Positions 8,601-17,078 of a stretch of 64,000 bases of DNA are shown piece by piece. Every line of letters begins with the position of its first letter. Position 1 is the first letter of the stretch. The translations under genes and the position numbers were made by a program. Source of the stretch: Sediminispirochaeta sp964394395 (lineage in GTDB: Bacteria > Spirochaetota > Spirochaetia > DSM-16054 > Sediminispirochaetaceae); the NCBI GenBank assembly GCA_964394395.1, contig CAYMWV010000001.1, positions 1 through 64,000 of the forward strand, read 5' to 3'. The notes below the pieces were generated by a model. The model was not told the DNA's origin, searched no databases, and saw nothing but the letters and a program-made list of their open reading frames with translations.

Positions 8601-9980
8601 ATGAATGGAAGAAGAGCCTTTTTCACCCTTTTCCTGGTGATCCACCTTACAGGAACTGTTCTGGCACAGTCAGTAACAGGAAAGCTGCTTGAAGAGAACC
8701 GGATCCACTATAGAGGGCTGAGTCAGGGGATCGCAGCCAACGACGCTGCCAAGAGCTCCCTGGCTGATACCACTCCGGAGAGCTTCTATCCGGCAATCCC
8801 CCTGGCAAACCGGCAACGGAACCTCTTTTCCCTCTCTCTTACCGAAGCGCAGGTGCCTCTCCTGGAACGGTACCTCAGCTGGTACCGGACTCTTGAAGGA
8901 AAAAAGCTTTTGGCACAAGCGGTATCCCGGGGAGCACCCTTTCTGGACCACATCAGGAGAATTATAGAGAGGGCAAACCTCCCCCCAGAACTCCTATGGC
9001 TGCCTCTGATCGAATCCTCCTTCCGGCCGGAAGCGGTAAGCCCTTCCGGAGCCACCGGACTCTGGCAATTCATGATGAACAGCATCGCCCCCTACCCCAT
9101 TGAAGTGAATAGCTGGATGGATGAGCGTCGTGATTTCTGGAAAAGCACCGATGCAGCCCTCCACAAGCTGGAGTATAATTACCGAGTGCTTGGCGACTGG
9201 CTTTTGGCCCTGGCAGCCTACAACTGCGGTCTCGGCAGGGTGCAGCGGGCAGTTGCAGCTGCGGGCAGCTCCTCCTTTGCTCTTCTCAGCAGGGATGGCT
9301 GGTTACCGGAGGAGACGGTACATTACCTTCCCCGGTTCCTTGCAGCTGCAGCGATCCTCTCTGAAACCAGATACCACGGCTTCGATACAAGCTGGAGTGA
9401 ACCCTTTCACTGGAAACGGGTGCCCCTGGAGCAACAGATATCCATCTCACTCCTGGCAGAAAGGGCGGATATCGATAAGGAATTATTGAAAAAGGGGAAC
9501 GCAGAGCTTTTCTTTCACTTTACACCACCGGCGAATAGCCACTATATGGTGAAGGTTCCGGAAAAGAGTGCCGATAGAGTAAGAAGGGTACTTTCATCGG
9601 AAGAGGGAAGCGATCTGATGAAGTATACAATTCACCGGGTAAGGACGGGAGACACCCTCTACGCCCTTTCCCGCCATTTTGGAGTCACCATCGCCATGAT
9701 CCTGTCGATTAATCCTGGAATAATCCCTGAAAGCCTGGCGATAGGCTCGGAGCTGCTTATTCCGGTAAGCGGTAAGGTCACCACTTTTACGCCGCCGATT
9801 ATCTCTCTTCCCCTCTCAGAGACTTATACTGTTGAGAAGGGTGATACCCTCTGGTCTATCGCCCGGGTATATGGAACAAGTCCGGAAATTATTGCATCGG
9901 GTAACGGGATAAAGATTGATGATATTCTTTTCCCTGGAAGAACACTCAAGGTGCCGCAAAACAGGGAGGAGATGGAATGA
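8601..9980 (+). CDS. mltD: Membrane-bound lytic murein transglycosylase with two LysM domains
   Basis: Cleaves the glycan backbone of peptidoglycan with formation of 1,6-anhydroMurNAc. Started at ATG 8601 (459 aa), giving a signal peptide that ends VLAQ; longer in-frame versions overlap the upstream gene. The SLT domain (about residues 110-240) has the catalytic Glu in PLIESSFRP followed by SGATGLWQFM and AYNCG. Two LysM peptidoglycan-binding modules follow near residues 340-390 (VRTGDTLYALSRHFG) and 407-455 (VEKGDTLWSIARVYG), the MltD architecture. The next gene overlaps by 4 bp (ATGA). Confidence 0.9.
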   Translation: MNGRRAFFTLFLVIHLTGTVLAQSVTGKLLEENRIHYRGLSQGIAANDAAKSSLADTTPESFYPAIPLANRQRNLFSLSLTEAQVPLLERYLSWYRTLEGKKLLAQAVSRGAPFLDHIRRIIERANLPPELLWLPLIESSFRPEAVSPSGATGLWQFMMNSIAPYPIEVNSWMDERRDFWKSTDAALHKLEYNYRVLGDWLLALAAYNCGLGRVQRAVAAAGSSSFALLSRDGWLPEETVHYLPRFLAAAAILSETRYHGFDTSWSEPFHWKRVPLEQQISISLLAERADIDKELLKKGNAELFFHFTPPANSHYMVKVPEKSADRVRRVLSSEEGSDLMKYTIHRVRTGDTLYALSRHFGVTIAMILSINPGIIPESLAIGSELLIPVSGKVTTFTPPIISLPLSETYTVEKGDTLWSIARVYGTSPEIIASGNGIKIDDILFPGRTLKVPQNREEME

Positions 9981-10861
9981 GTCCTGCAGCATCCCGGAGA
10001 AAGCTACTAAGCTTCATCATCTTTGTAATGGTCATCTTTTCACTATTTTTTTTGATTGTAGAGAAGATGGGGGCGGAGCAAGGTGAGCTTAGCTGGGAAT
10101 TGGTGGAATCATGGGATCAGGGACTTCTCTACTGGAATATCAGCCTCCCTATAGAAGAGGATCTCCCCATAAGCCCTTCCACGAGGCGGATTCTTGAAAA
10201 GAAGGTGGAATCGCTTTTCCCGGGAATCTTGCTTGATTCACTCTATCCCCTCATTATTGACAGCAGCAGGAGCCTTGGAGAGGCGGCGAGGAAACAACCG
10301 GAACTCAGAAGTGACCTTGCCTCGCTGGGCAGGAGGGCTGAACTGGTATCAAGCCGCTACAGCAGTGACATGCGTCGCTGGGAAAGCTCCCTGATGGTTC
10401 ATCTCTATCCCGATCTGCTGGAACTCTTTTTAGGTCATGCAAAGCCCCAGCTCCCGAAAAAGAGGCTCACCCTTAAGCCAATTGCCGAATACACCGGAAT
10501 TCTTATTTATGTAGAACCGCAACTACCGGTTCACGGCGTGTACAGCGAATATCCTCTCCATCACGCTCTTTTCCCCCAGATTCTTGATGAAGAACTCAAG
10601 CCGGTAATCACCGCTTCAATGGTTGAGCCGGAGATTCTACGAAACAAGGGGATGCTTCTCTATCTTCCCCCCCACCGGATAGGTGAAGCAGAGACCAGGG
10701 TGGGAACTACCCCCTTAAGAATCTCCGCCGGAGCACTCTTTGGGAAATACTACTGCGATATCATTATCCCCCAAGAGGCGGCAGCCCAGATACTGGGGAA
10801 CAATCACAACATCAACCTTATCAAAAGCGGCAAAATAGCTGTGATTACCTCCTCAGATTGA
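9977..10861 (+). CDS. Membrane-anchored periplasmic protein, LPP20/FlgP-like C-terminus
   Basis: A 294-aa protein with one N-terminal membrane anchor (about residues 9-28) and an extracytoplasmic body. The last 125 residues (YTGILIYVEPQ...PQILDE...RVGTTPLRISAGALFG...DIIIPQEAAAQIL) look like the LPP20/FlgP-type domain found in envelope and flagellar lipoproteins; I base this on recalled pattern, not a search. It is coupled to mltD by an ATGA overlap. A role in envelope or flagellar assembly is inference. Confidence 0.55.
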   Translation: MSPAASRRKLLSFIIFVMVIFSLFFLIVEKMGAEQGELSWELVESWDQGLLYWNISLPIEEDLPISPSTRRILEKKVESLFPGILLDSLYPLIIDSSRSLGEAARKQPELRSDLASLGRRAELVSSRYSSDMRRWESSLMVHLYPDLLELFLGHAKPQLPKKRLTLKPIAEYTGILIYVEPQLPVHGVYSEYPLHHALFPQILDEELKPVITASMVEPEILRNKGMLLYLPPHRIGEAETRVGTTPLRISAGALFGKYYCDIIIPQEAAAQILGNNHNINLIKSGKIAVITSSD

Positions 10862-10886
10862 CGGAAGCTTCATATACCTTTACTAT
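10858..10886 (+). promoter_or_regulatory. Predicted promoter giving a leaderless transcript
   Basis: TTGACG (10858-10863, overlapping the preceding stop codon), 17 nt, TACTAT (10881-10886). The ATG at 10893 is 6 nt after the -10, at the expected +1 position, and there is no ribosome site. Confidence 0.6.
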
Positions 10887-10892
10887 CAATTC

Positions 10893-12191
10893 ATGATGAA
10901 TTTTTTGACACTTGGGAAAGGTAAAATGGTGCTGTTTGCCATTCTGATCTGCACCTTCCTTCTTCTTCTCTCCTGTGGAGAAAAGGCGATCGGGTATGGA
11001 GTTTTTTACTGGCCTCCGGAAGATTCAGATTTTGAATATGGTGATATCCTTCCGGTTCTGAAATACTCATCCATAGCAGAAAGCTATTCCCTTCAGAGAG
11101 AGGGAGAGAGTGAAGGATGGGGCGTAGAGGAGTGGCGAATAGGCTTCTTTGAAGAAGAGGAAAAAGCGATCGAGGAGCAGAAGCGGTTCAGGCAATGGCA
11201 GTACAGCTTCGCCATCAGTCAGCGAGACCGACTGGCTATCAGAAGCGAAGCGGATCCAGATTCTGAAAGGGTGTATGTTCTTCGTTTTGGCCAGACAATG
11301 AAGGTGATTGGCAGGGATGCTTCCCCCACCACCCTTGGCGAGTATGAGGGCCACTGGTATAGAGTACTCACCGAAGATGGGGTTTCCGGCTACTGTTTTG
11401 ATCACTATCTGGAAATTTTTGATATCAGAGAGGGACCAATTCAACAGGTGAGCCCCGAACTAACCTTTATCAAGGAAGCTTTTTCCAAAAAATACCATCC
11501 CGAATATTTCAAGGATATGATTCGAAAAAACCAGATCGTCCTGGAGCAGTTCACTCCCCGATACGGCTTCTTCCCGGATCTCCAAAACAAGCAGATTGAA
11601 ATGCTCCTCCCCAATCTTAGTAGAACCTTCAACTATGAAACCATCGAGGTAACCAGTAACGGTAACTACGTTTTTACCGGAAGCGGTCTTTCGGTGAACT
11701 TCCTGGGCGATGAAGTGTTCGCTGCCATCTATCCAGTGGATGGGAAAACACGAAGCCACCGCTTTATCTTTCTACCGGAAAAAGCGATAGAGGATAGAAT
11801 AGCCTCAGAGAAGGAGAGAAGGCAGGAGTTGATATCCACCTTTACCGAAGATGAAGGGGTATTCTCAAGCTCCGCATATGGTCTTATCACCTTCACCGAT
11901 TCCGGAACCTTCACCTGGAGCGGCAAGGAGCGTCTGATTCCGGATATCTTGCCCGCACATGCAGGTGATTCAGGCCGGTTCAGTTTTGATTACTTTCTTG
12001 GGCCTGAGCTGACTGACAGTTACGATGGGGTCCTCCATATCCGCTTTTCCAGTGGAGTGGATCGTCTCTTTCTCTACCAGTTTCAAGATGGAGTTCTTCG
12101 CCTGTGGGCCGGGGAAATGCGAAATGTTAAAAATAATATCGTGCCTCAGGAACCCTTCTCTTCCCTTCTCATGGTCTTTGTAAAGGAATAA
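10893..12191 (+). CDS. SH3-domain lipoprotein
   Basis: A 432-aa protein with a lipoprotein signal (hydrophobic core, lipobox LLLSC at about residue 28). Residues about 108-178 form a bacterial SH3 domain (DRLAIRSEADPDSERVYVLRFG then GHWYRVLTEDG and GYCFDHYLEIFD), which in related proteins binds cell-wall peptide. The C-terminal 240 residues are predicted beta-rich and unrecognised. The start may be either of two adjacent ATGs (10893 or 10896). It sits at the end of the cell-wall gene run and before an ABC-F gene. Wall binding is inferred from the domain. Confidence 0.75.
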   Translation: MMNFLTLGKGKMVLFAILICTFLLLLSCGEKAIGYGVFYWPPEDSDFEYGDILPVLKYSSIAESYSLQREGESEGWGVEEWRIGFFEEEEKAIEEQKRFRQWQYSFAISQRDRLAIRSEADPDSERVYVLRFGQTMKVIGRDASPTTLGEYEGHWYRVLTEDGVSGYCFDHYLEIFDIREGPIQQVSPELTFIKEAFSKKYHPEYFKDMIRKNQIVLEQFTPRYGFFPDLQNKQIEMLLPNLSRTFNYETIEVTSNGNYVFTGSGLSVNFLGDEVFAAIYPVDGKTRSHRFIFLPEKAIEDRIASEKERRQELISTFTEDEGVFSSSAYGLITFTDSGTFTWSGKERLIPDILPAHAGDSGRFSFDYFLGPELTDSYDGVLHIRFSSGVDRLFLYQFQDGVLRLWAGEMRNVKNNIVPQEPFSSLLMVFVKE

Positions 12192-12198
12192 ACAGTTC

Positions 12199-14172
12199 AT
12201 GCTCTCACTGCAACTATCAGAGATATCCCTCTCCTTCGGGGAGAGGGATATCCTTAAAGAGATTACCTTTGCCCTCGATACGGAGAGTCGTACCGCCCTT
12301 TCAGGGGTAAACGGTAGCGGTAAAACTACCCTGATGAAGATTATGCAGGGAAGTATCTCCCCCGATTCGGGAAGGCTTATTGCGTCAAAGCATCTGCGCA
12401 GCGGCTACCTCCCCCAATCTGGTCTGGTCCACCGCTCAAAAAGCCTTTTGCAGGAAGCAGAAAGCGCCTTTGACCGCCATCTGGTGCGGATCAAGGAGAA
12501 AGATCAGATTGAAGAGCAGCTTTCCCGGGTAAAAGAGAATGACCCCTCGCTCCCGGCTCTGATTCAAGAGCAGCACGAAATAACAGAGGAACTCATAAGG
12601 GAAGATTACGACCGCCGATTTGAAGCAATTGAACAGGTACTACGGGGACTGGGCTTCTCCGGGGAGGAGTTTGACAAGCCCTGCGAGACCTTCTCCGGGG
12701 GATGGCAGATGCGTATAGCCCTGGCGAAGGTGCTGCTGCAGAAGCCCCATATCCTCCTGCTGGATGAGCCCACCAATTATCTCGACCTGGAAGCCCGAAG
12801 CTGGCTGCAAAAGTTTCTCGCCTCCTATCCAGGAGGCATTCTGCTGGTCAGTCACGACCGCCACTTTCTCGACAGTACCGTCAATGAAGTGGTAGAGCTC
12901 TTCAACGGAGAGCTGAAGCGATACAAGGGAAACTACACAAGCTATGAAGAGAGGAGGAAGGAAGAGCTGGCCTTTCTCACAGCGGCCTGGGAGAAACAGC
13001 AGGATGAGATCGCCAAATTGGAAGATTTCATCAGCCGATTCAGGTACAACGCCAGCAAGGCAAAGCTTGTTCAAAGCAGAATCAAGCAGCTGGATAAGAT
13101 TGTTCCCATCGTTATTCCCGAGACCCTGAAAAAAATTCACTTTCACTTCCCCGCCCCGCCCCATTCGGGCAAGGATGTACTGCGTCTGGAGGCTATCGGC
13201 AAGCGGTACGGAGAGAAGATTGTTCTGAAGGATTTTGACTACCAGATAAGCCGGGGAGAAAAACTGGTCATCACCGGCCCAAACGGGGCGGGAAAGACAA
13301 GCCTGCTGAAAATTGTTGCTGGAATAGACTCCTCATACAGCGGGAATATGGTGATCGGATCCGGGGTGAGTATCGGCTATTTCTCCCAGGACCGGGAGGA
13401 GTTTGCCGATGCAACCGGTACGGTGATTGAAGAAGCGGAGGCAGGTGCTCCCACTGGGATGATCCCTGAAATTCGTGCTCTTCTTGGCGCCTTTCTTTTC
13501 CGGGGTGATGATATTTACAAGCCGGTCCCGGTGCTCAGCGGAGGGGAGAAGAGCCGGCTCAGCCTGGTGAAGCTCATGCTGAGACCCCACAACCTGCTGG
13601 TCCTGGATGAACCCACCAATCACCTTGATATTCACTCTAAAGATGTCCTTCTCGACGCATTGAAACAGTTTTCTGGAACCGTGATCTTCGTCTCCCACGA
13701 CCATTACTTCATCGAAGGCTTAGCGAGCCGGGTCCTCCGGCTTTCAGAGGGGAAAGCTCCCAGGGACTATCCGGGAGATTTCTCCTACTACCTCTGGAAA
13801 ATTGACCAGGAAGAGGATGCCGAGCTGACCGCAGCTCCCTCTGCTCACTCCACAGGATTCTCCAGTGGCGGCAGCCCCTCTCCGGAAGATGGAGATGGTA
13901 AATTGAGCTGGGAGGAGGAGAAGCGGAAGAAAAACCTTTTCAAGGAGCTGCAGCGACAGGAAGAGAGAGTCCTGGCAAGGGTTGAAGAGAAGGAGGGGGA
14001 ACTGGAACACCTTCACTCCCGGATGGCAGATCCAGAGGTCTACGGGGTTCCAGAAAGGGCCCGGGCCCTTCATGAAGATATCAGGAAAAGCGAATCGAAA
14101 CTGGAAGATCTTACCAGGCAATGGGAAGAGCTCTCCCATCAGCTAAGCGATATGGGAGATATGGAGCTTTGA
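12199..14172 (+). CDS. ABC-F family ATPase
   Basis: A soluble tandem ABC ATPase of the ABC-F class (657 aa), which in other bacteria act on the ribosome in translation or antibiotic protection. First domain: Walker A NGSGKTT near residue 40, signature FSGGWQMR near 165, Walker B LLLDEPTNYLDLEA. Second domain: NGAGKTS near 363, LSGGEKSRLS near 449, LVLDEPTNHLDIHS. Between them lies the charged interdomain linker (about 240-315). A C-terminal coiled coil (about 570-655, rich in Lys and Glu) resembles the Uup/YdiF type. There is no transmembrane segment. The exact subfamily cannot be fixed by eye. Confidence 0.9.
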   Translation: MLSLQLSEISLSFGERDILKEITFALDTESRTALSGVNGSGKTTLMKIMQGSISPDSGRLIASKHLRSGYLPQSGLVHRSKSLLQEAESAFDRHLVRIKEKDQIEEQLSRVKENDPSLPALIQEQHEITEELIREDYDRRFEAIEQVLRGLGFSGEEFDKPCETFSGGWQMRIALAKVLLQKPHILLLDEPTNYLDLEARSWLQKFLASYPGGILLVSHDRHFLDSTVNEVVELFNGELKRYKGNYTSYEERRKEELAFLTAAWEKQQDEIAKLEDFISRFRYNASKAKLVQSRIKQLDKIVPIVIPETLKKIHFHFPAPPHSGKDVLRLEAIGKRYGEKIVLKDFDYQISRGEKLVITGPNGAGKTSLLKIVAGIDSSYSGNMVIGSGVSIGYFSQDREEFADATGTVIEEAEAGAPTGMIPEIRALLGAFLFRGDDIYKPVPVLSGGEKSRLSLVKLMLRPHNLLVLDEPTNHLDIHSKDVLLDALKQFSGTVIFVSHDHYFIEGLASRVLRLSEGKAPRDYPGDFSYYLWKIDQEEDAELTAAPSAHSTGFSSGGSPSPEDGDGKLSWEEEKRKKNLFKELQRQEERVLARVEEKEGELEHLHSRMADPEVYGVPERARALHEDIRKSESKLEDLTRQWEELSHQLSDMGDMEL

Positions 14173-14405
14173 AGTACAGTAAGCGCACGAAGCCCGAATT
14201 GATCAAGATTCTTCTCTTCGGAATCATTGCAGGAACCTTGAGCTGGGAGCTGACCATGCGTCTTTTAGCACTGGCCGGTGTCTCCATTGATCTTTCTCTT
14301 GGTCCTGTCGGATTTGATCTTCAAGTCATAGCCCTCTGGATCATGATAAACCCGGGAACCTTCCTGGGGATTATTGCCGCCCTTATCCTGTTTCACCGCC
14401 TGTGA
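14169..14405 (+). CDS. Small two-helix membrane protein, DUF4321-like
   Basis: A 78-aa protein from TTG 14169, which overlaps the ABC-F stop codon and is preceded by GGGAG; an in-frame ATG at 14121 would add 16 unlikely residues. Two hydrophobic segments (about residues 13-33 and 52-76) flank the pattern GPVGFDLQVIALWIMINPGT, which resembles the DUF4321 family usually found next to maf-type genes. That context holds here, since maf follows. Function unknown. The stop codon abuts the 13-bp repeat described next. Confidence 0.6.
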   Translation: MKYSKRTKPELIKILLFGIIAGTLSWELTMRLLALAGVSIDLSLGPVGFDLQVIALWIMINPGTFLGIIAALILFHRL

Positions 14406-14548
14406 GATAACGTATGGAGATANNNNNNNNNNNNNNNNNNNNNNNNNNNNNNNNNNNNNNNNNNNNNNNNNNNNNNNNNNNNNNNNNNNNNNNNNNNNNN
14501 NNNNNNNNNNNNNNNNNNNNNNGAGATAACGTATGGAGATAGCGTATG
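14404..14548. repeat. 13-bp tandem repeat interrupted by an assembly gap
   Basis: The unit GAGATAACGTATG (last copy GAGATAGCGTATG) occurs on both sides of 100 N: 14404-14422 on the left and 14523-14548 on the right share an identical 19-mer. Each unit junction carries GGAG followed by an ATG, so every unit is a potential ribosome site plus start codon; the last unit's ATG is the start of maf. The true copy number is unknown. Confidence 0.75.
14423..14522. other. Assembly gap (100 N) inside the 13-bp repeat
   Basis: Exactly 100 N, a conventional placeholder. Because both flanks are the same repeat, the missing sequence is probably further repeat copies. Confidence 0.9.
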
Positions 14549-15151
14549 CATGAGAATAGATCCCCATATCTGATACTGGCCAGTGGGTCGCCGAGAAGAC
14601 GGCAACTCCTTGAGCAGCTGGGAATTCCCTTTCTGCAGAAGAGTGTCGACACTCCGGAAGAGAGCGATGATTCAGCTCCTGAACTTCAGGTCGAACGTCT
14701 TGCCCGGGAGAAACTGGACGCCTGGCTTACCGCTTATCCCGAGGAAACCGGCGTTCCCATTCTGACAGCAGATACCACTGTCGATCTTGATGGCCGGATG
14801 GTAGGAAAACCGGCGGATCGAGAGGAGGCAGAGGAGATGATTGCAAACCTGGCGGGAAGAAGCCACCGGGTAATTACCGCCCTGGCCCTCCACACTCCCT
14901 CGAATGGGACCTTGCTGGAACGAGAAATCACCGAAGTGGTGTTTGCTCCCCTGACTAAACGAGAGATTGAATGGTACCTGAACAGTGAGGAGTGGAAGGG
15001 GGTGGCCGGTGGATACCGGATACAGGAGCGGGGAGCATTCCTGGTAGAGGAAATTAAAGGCTGCTACTACAATGTGATGGGCTTGCCTTTACGGCTTCTT
15101 TATGGCATGCTCTCAGCAACAGTACCGGAGCTATTTTCATACCCGGACTGA
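14546..15151 (+). CDS. maf: Maf-family nucleoside triphosphate pyrophosphatase
   Basis: A house-cleaning nucleotide pyrophosphatase of 201 aa (Maf/YhdE family; substrates such as dTTP, UTP or modified NTPs). Diagnostic motifs: LILASGSPRRRQLL near residue 9, the catalytic-region ADTTVDLDGRMVGKP near 73, SHRVITALAL near 107, and AGGYRIQERGAF...NVMGLP near 150-178. The ATG at 14546 is the last repeat-encoded ATG and has GGAG seven bases upstream. It is followed after 77 nt by rpsB. Confidence 0.9.
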   Translation: MHENRSPYLILASGSPRRRQLLEQLGIPFLQKSVDTPEESDDSAPELQVERLAREKLDAWLTAYPEETGVPILTADTTVDLDGRMVGKPADREEAEEMIANLAGRSHRVITALALHTPSNGTLLEREITEVVFAPLTKREIEWYLNSEEWKGVAGGYRIQERGAFLVEEIKGCYYNVMGLPLRLLYGMLSATVPELFSYPD

Positions 15152-15191
15152 TTTTCCGTGCCCTTTTGGGTAACGAGACACAAGAGAAGGC

Positions 15192-15211
15192 GCCGCACAT
15201 GAGGGTGCGGC
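15192..15211 (+). promoter_or_regulatory. Hairpin in the rpsB leader
   Basis: GCCGCAC (15192-15198) and GTGCGGC (15205-15211) form a perfect 7-bp stem with a 6-nt loop. It lies 5 nt before the AGGAGGAA ribosome site (15217-15224), so it could control rpsB translation. S2 autoregulation through a leader RNA is known in other bacteria; here it is inference. Confidence 0.45.
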
Positions 15212-15228
15212 AGAGTAGGAGGAACACC

Positions 15229-16179
15229 TTGTCTGTAGTAAGCATGAAGAGTTTGCTTGAGTCGGGAGTCCATTTCGGGCATCAGACCAAGCGCTGGGAT
15301 CCCCGGATGAAGAAGTACATCTTCGCAGAAAGAAACGGGATCCACATCATTGATCTCCAGAAGACCATCGTCAAAATTAGAGAAGCGTACGACATGGTTC
15401 GGGAGCAGGTAAAAAACGGTAAATCGATTCTCTTTGTTGGCACAAAGAAGCAGGCCCAGCAAGCAGTCGAACGGGAAGCGAAACGGTGCGGCATGTTTCA
15501 TGTGAGTAATCGCTGGCTTGGAGGGATGCTCACCAACTTCAGCACCATCAAGAAATCCATCCACCGCTTGAAAAAGATCGATAAGATGGAAGTTGATGGC
15601 ACCTTTGAGAGCCTCACCAAGAAAGAGATTGCCAAACTAAACAAAGAACGGGGCCGGCTGGAGAAAAACCTGGGCGGTATCAAGGAGATGAAGGATCTTC
15701 CCGGAGCCATCTTCATCATCGATACCAGAAAAGAGTCAATTGCGGTAGCCGAAGCACGCAGAATGGGCATTCCCATCATTGCTGTTGTGGATACCAATTG
15801 TAACCCCGATGTGGTTGATTACCCCATTCCCGGTAACGATGACGCCATCCGGGCCATCACCCTTTTTGCTGAAATGGTGGCCAATGCGGTCATCGATGCG
15901 GATAATGAGGTGGGGATCGAGATAATCGAAACCTATCAGGAAGATGAAGAAGAGAAGAACGATGCGGATTATCCTATATACAACAAGGATGAAGAAGAAG
16001 AGGATACGGTTGAGTATGATCCGGAGAAGGGACTGAGCGAAGAAGAGGTCGCCGAAGTTACTGCAGATGTAGCTGAAGTTACTGCAGATGAGAAAGATAA
16101 GACAGATGAGAAGAAAGAAGCGGAAAAGGATTCCGATTATACAACCGAATTCAACGTAGAAGAAGAGGAAGAGGAGTAG
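15229..16179 (+). CDS. rpsB: 30S ribosomal protein S2 with acidic C-terminal tail
   Basis: Ribosomal protein uS2, 316 aa. TTG 15229 is chosen as start because AGGAGGAA precedes it by a few bases and the protein then begins MSVVSMKSLLESGVHFGHQ, as expected for S2. The S2 fold covers residues about 1-235 (RWDPRMKKYIF, LFVGTKKQAQ, NRWLGGMLTNF, DLPGAIFIIDTRKE, DTNCNPD). The last 80 residues are an acidic tail rich in Glu and Asp with an internal duplication (AEVTAD twice), making the protein longer than the roughly 240-260 aa of typical S2. The tsf gene follows in the usual order. Confidence 0.95.
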   Translation: MSVVSMKSLLESGVHFGHQTKRWDPRMKKYIFAERNGIHIIDLQKTIVKIREAYDMVREQVKNGKSILFVGTKKQAQQAVEREAKRCGMFHVSNRWLGGMLTNFSTIKKSIHRLKKIDKMEVDGTFESLTKKEIAKLNKERGRLEKNLGGIKEMKDLPGAIFIIDTRKESIAVAEARRMGIPIIAVVDTNCNPDVVDYPIPGNDDAIRAITLFAEMVANAVIDADNEVGIEIIETYQEDEEEKNDADYPIYNKDEEEEDTVEYDPEKGLSEEEVAEVTADVAEVTADEKDKTDEKKEAEKDSDYTTEFNVEEEEEE

Positions 16180-16182
16180 AAC

Positions 16183-17025
16183 GTGGACATAAAGGCATCG
16201 GATGTTAAAGCCCTCCGGGAGAAGACTGGAGCAGGTATGATGGATTGTAAAAAGGCTCTCACGGAAGCGGGGGGAGACTTTGGGAAGGCGGAAAAGCATC
16301 TGAAAGAGCTTGGCCTTGCAGCTGCAGCAAAGCGGAGTGGCAGGGCAACTAACGAAGGACGGGTTTTTACCAAGGTAAGTGACCAGCGAGCGGCAATCCT
16401 TGAGCTGGCATGCGAAACCGACTTTGTAGCAAGGAATAAAGATTTTATCGCTCTTGGTGAAGAACTGCTCAACACTATCGTGGAGAAGGGCTACAAAGAG
16501 AGTAACGAAGAGCTTGAACAGCGGGTGAAAGATACCATCAGTACAATCAAGGAAAATATGGAAATCAAGCGTCTTTCCACTCTCGAGCTTGATGATACCG
16601 AGATGGCAGTTGACTACATCCACGGTAACGGCTCCATCGGCGTTCTTGTAAAACTGAAAGGCGACTCCAGGACTATTCTGGAGAAGGCCGAAGTGAAGGA
16701 GTTTGCATTCGACACAGCCCTTCATATCGCAGCCTTCAACCCCCTCTACCTGAACCGAGATAAGGTTGATGATAGCTACAAGAAGGAACAGGAAGAGATC
16801 TTTCAGAAACAGGCCGAGAACCTGGGAAAACCGGAAAAAGTTATTGCCGGAATTGTACAGGGGAAGCTGAACAAACACTTCGGAGAGATATGTCTGCTGG
16901 ACCAGGGTTTTGTGAAGGATGAGAAGCAGAGTGTAGCCAAGGTGATGAAATCCATCGCCAAAGCTGCTGATGGAACACTTGAAATTGTCGATTTTCGATA
17001 TTTCAAGGTAGGCGAAGAGAACTGA
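16183..17025 (+). CDS. tsf: Elongation factor Ts
   Basis: Nucleotide exchange factor for EF-Tu, 280 aa, starting at GTG 16183 three nt after rpsB. The N-terminal UBA-like motif (VKALREKTGAGMMDCKKAL) and the conserved TDFVARN segment near residue 82 identify it. A rho-independent terminator follows, separating it from frr. Confidence 0.96.
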   Translation: MDIKASDVKALREKTGAGMMDCKKALTEAGGDFGKAEKHLKELGLAAAAKRSGRATNEGRVFTKVSDQRAAILELACETDFVARNKDFIALGEELLNTIVEKGYKESNEELEQRVKDTISTIKENMEIKRLSTLELDDTEMAVDYIHGNGSIGVLVKLKGDSRTILEKAEVKEFAFDTALHIAAFNPLYLNRDKVDDSYKKEQEEIFQKQAENLGKPEKVIAGIVQGKLNKHFGEICLLDQGFVKDEKQSVAKVMKSIAKAADGTLEIVDFRYFKVGEEN

Positions 17026-17032
17026 TCAATCC

Positions 17033-17064
17033 AGCCCCGCTCCCACACAGGGGCGGGGCTTTTT
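17033..17064 (+). terminator. Intrinsic terminator between tsf and frr
   Basis: AGCCCCGC (17033-17040) pairs with GCGGGGCT (17053-17060), extendable to 11 bp, followed by five T. frr begins 15 nt later, so it must depend on read-through or a promoter I cannot see. Confidence 0.85.
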
Positions 17065-17078
17065 ATTGGAGGAACGGT

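Noticed and set aside
15736..16878. Long minus-strand frame (380 aa) opposite rpsB and tsf
   Set aside because: It is antisense to two certain genes, rich in Phe and Leu from the complement of Glu/Lys codons, and has no ribosome site.
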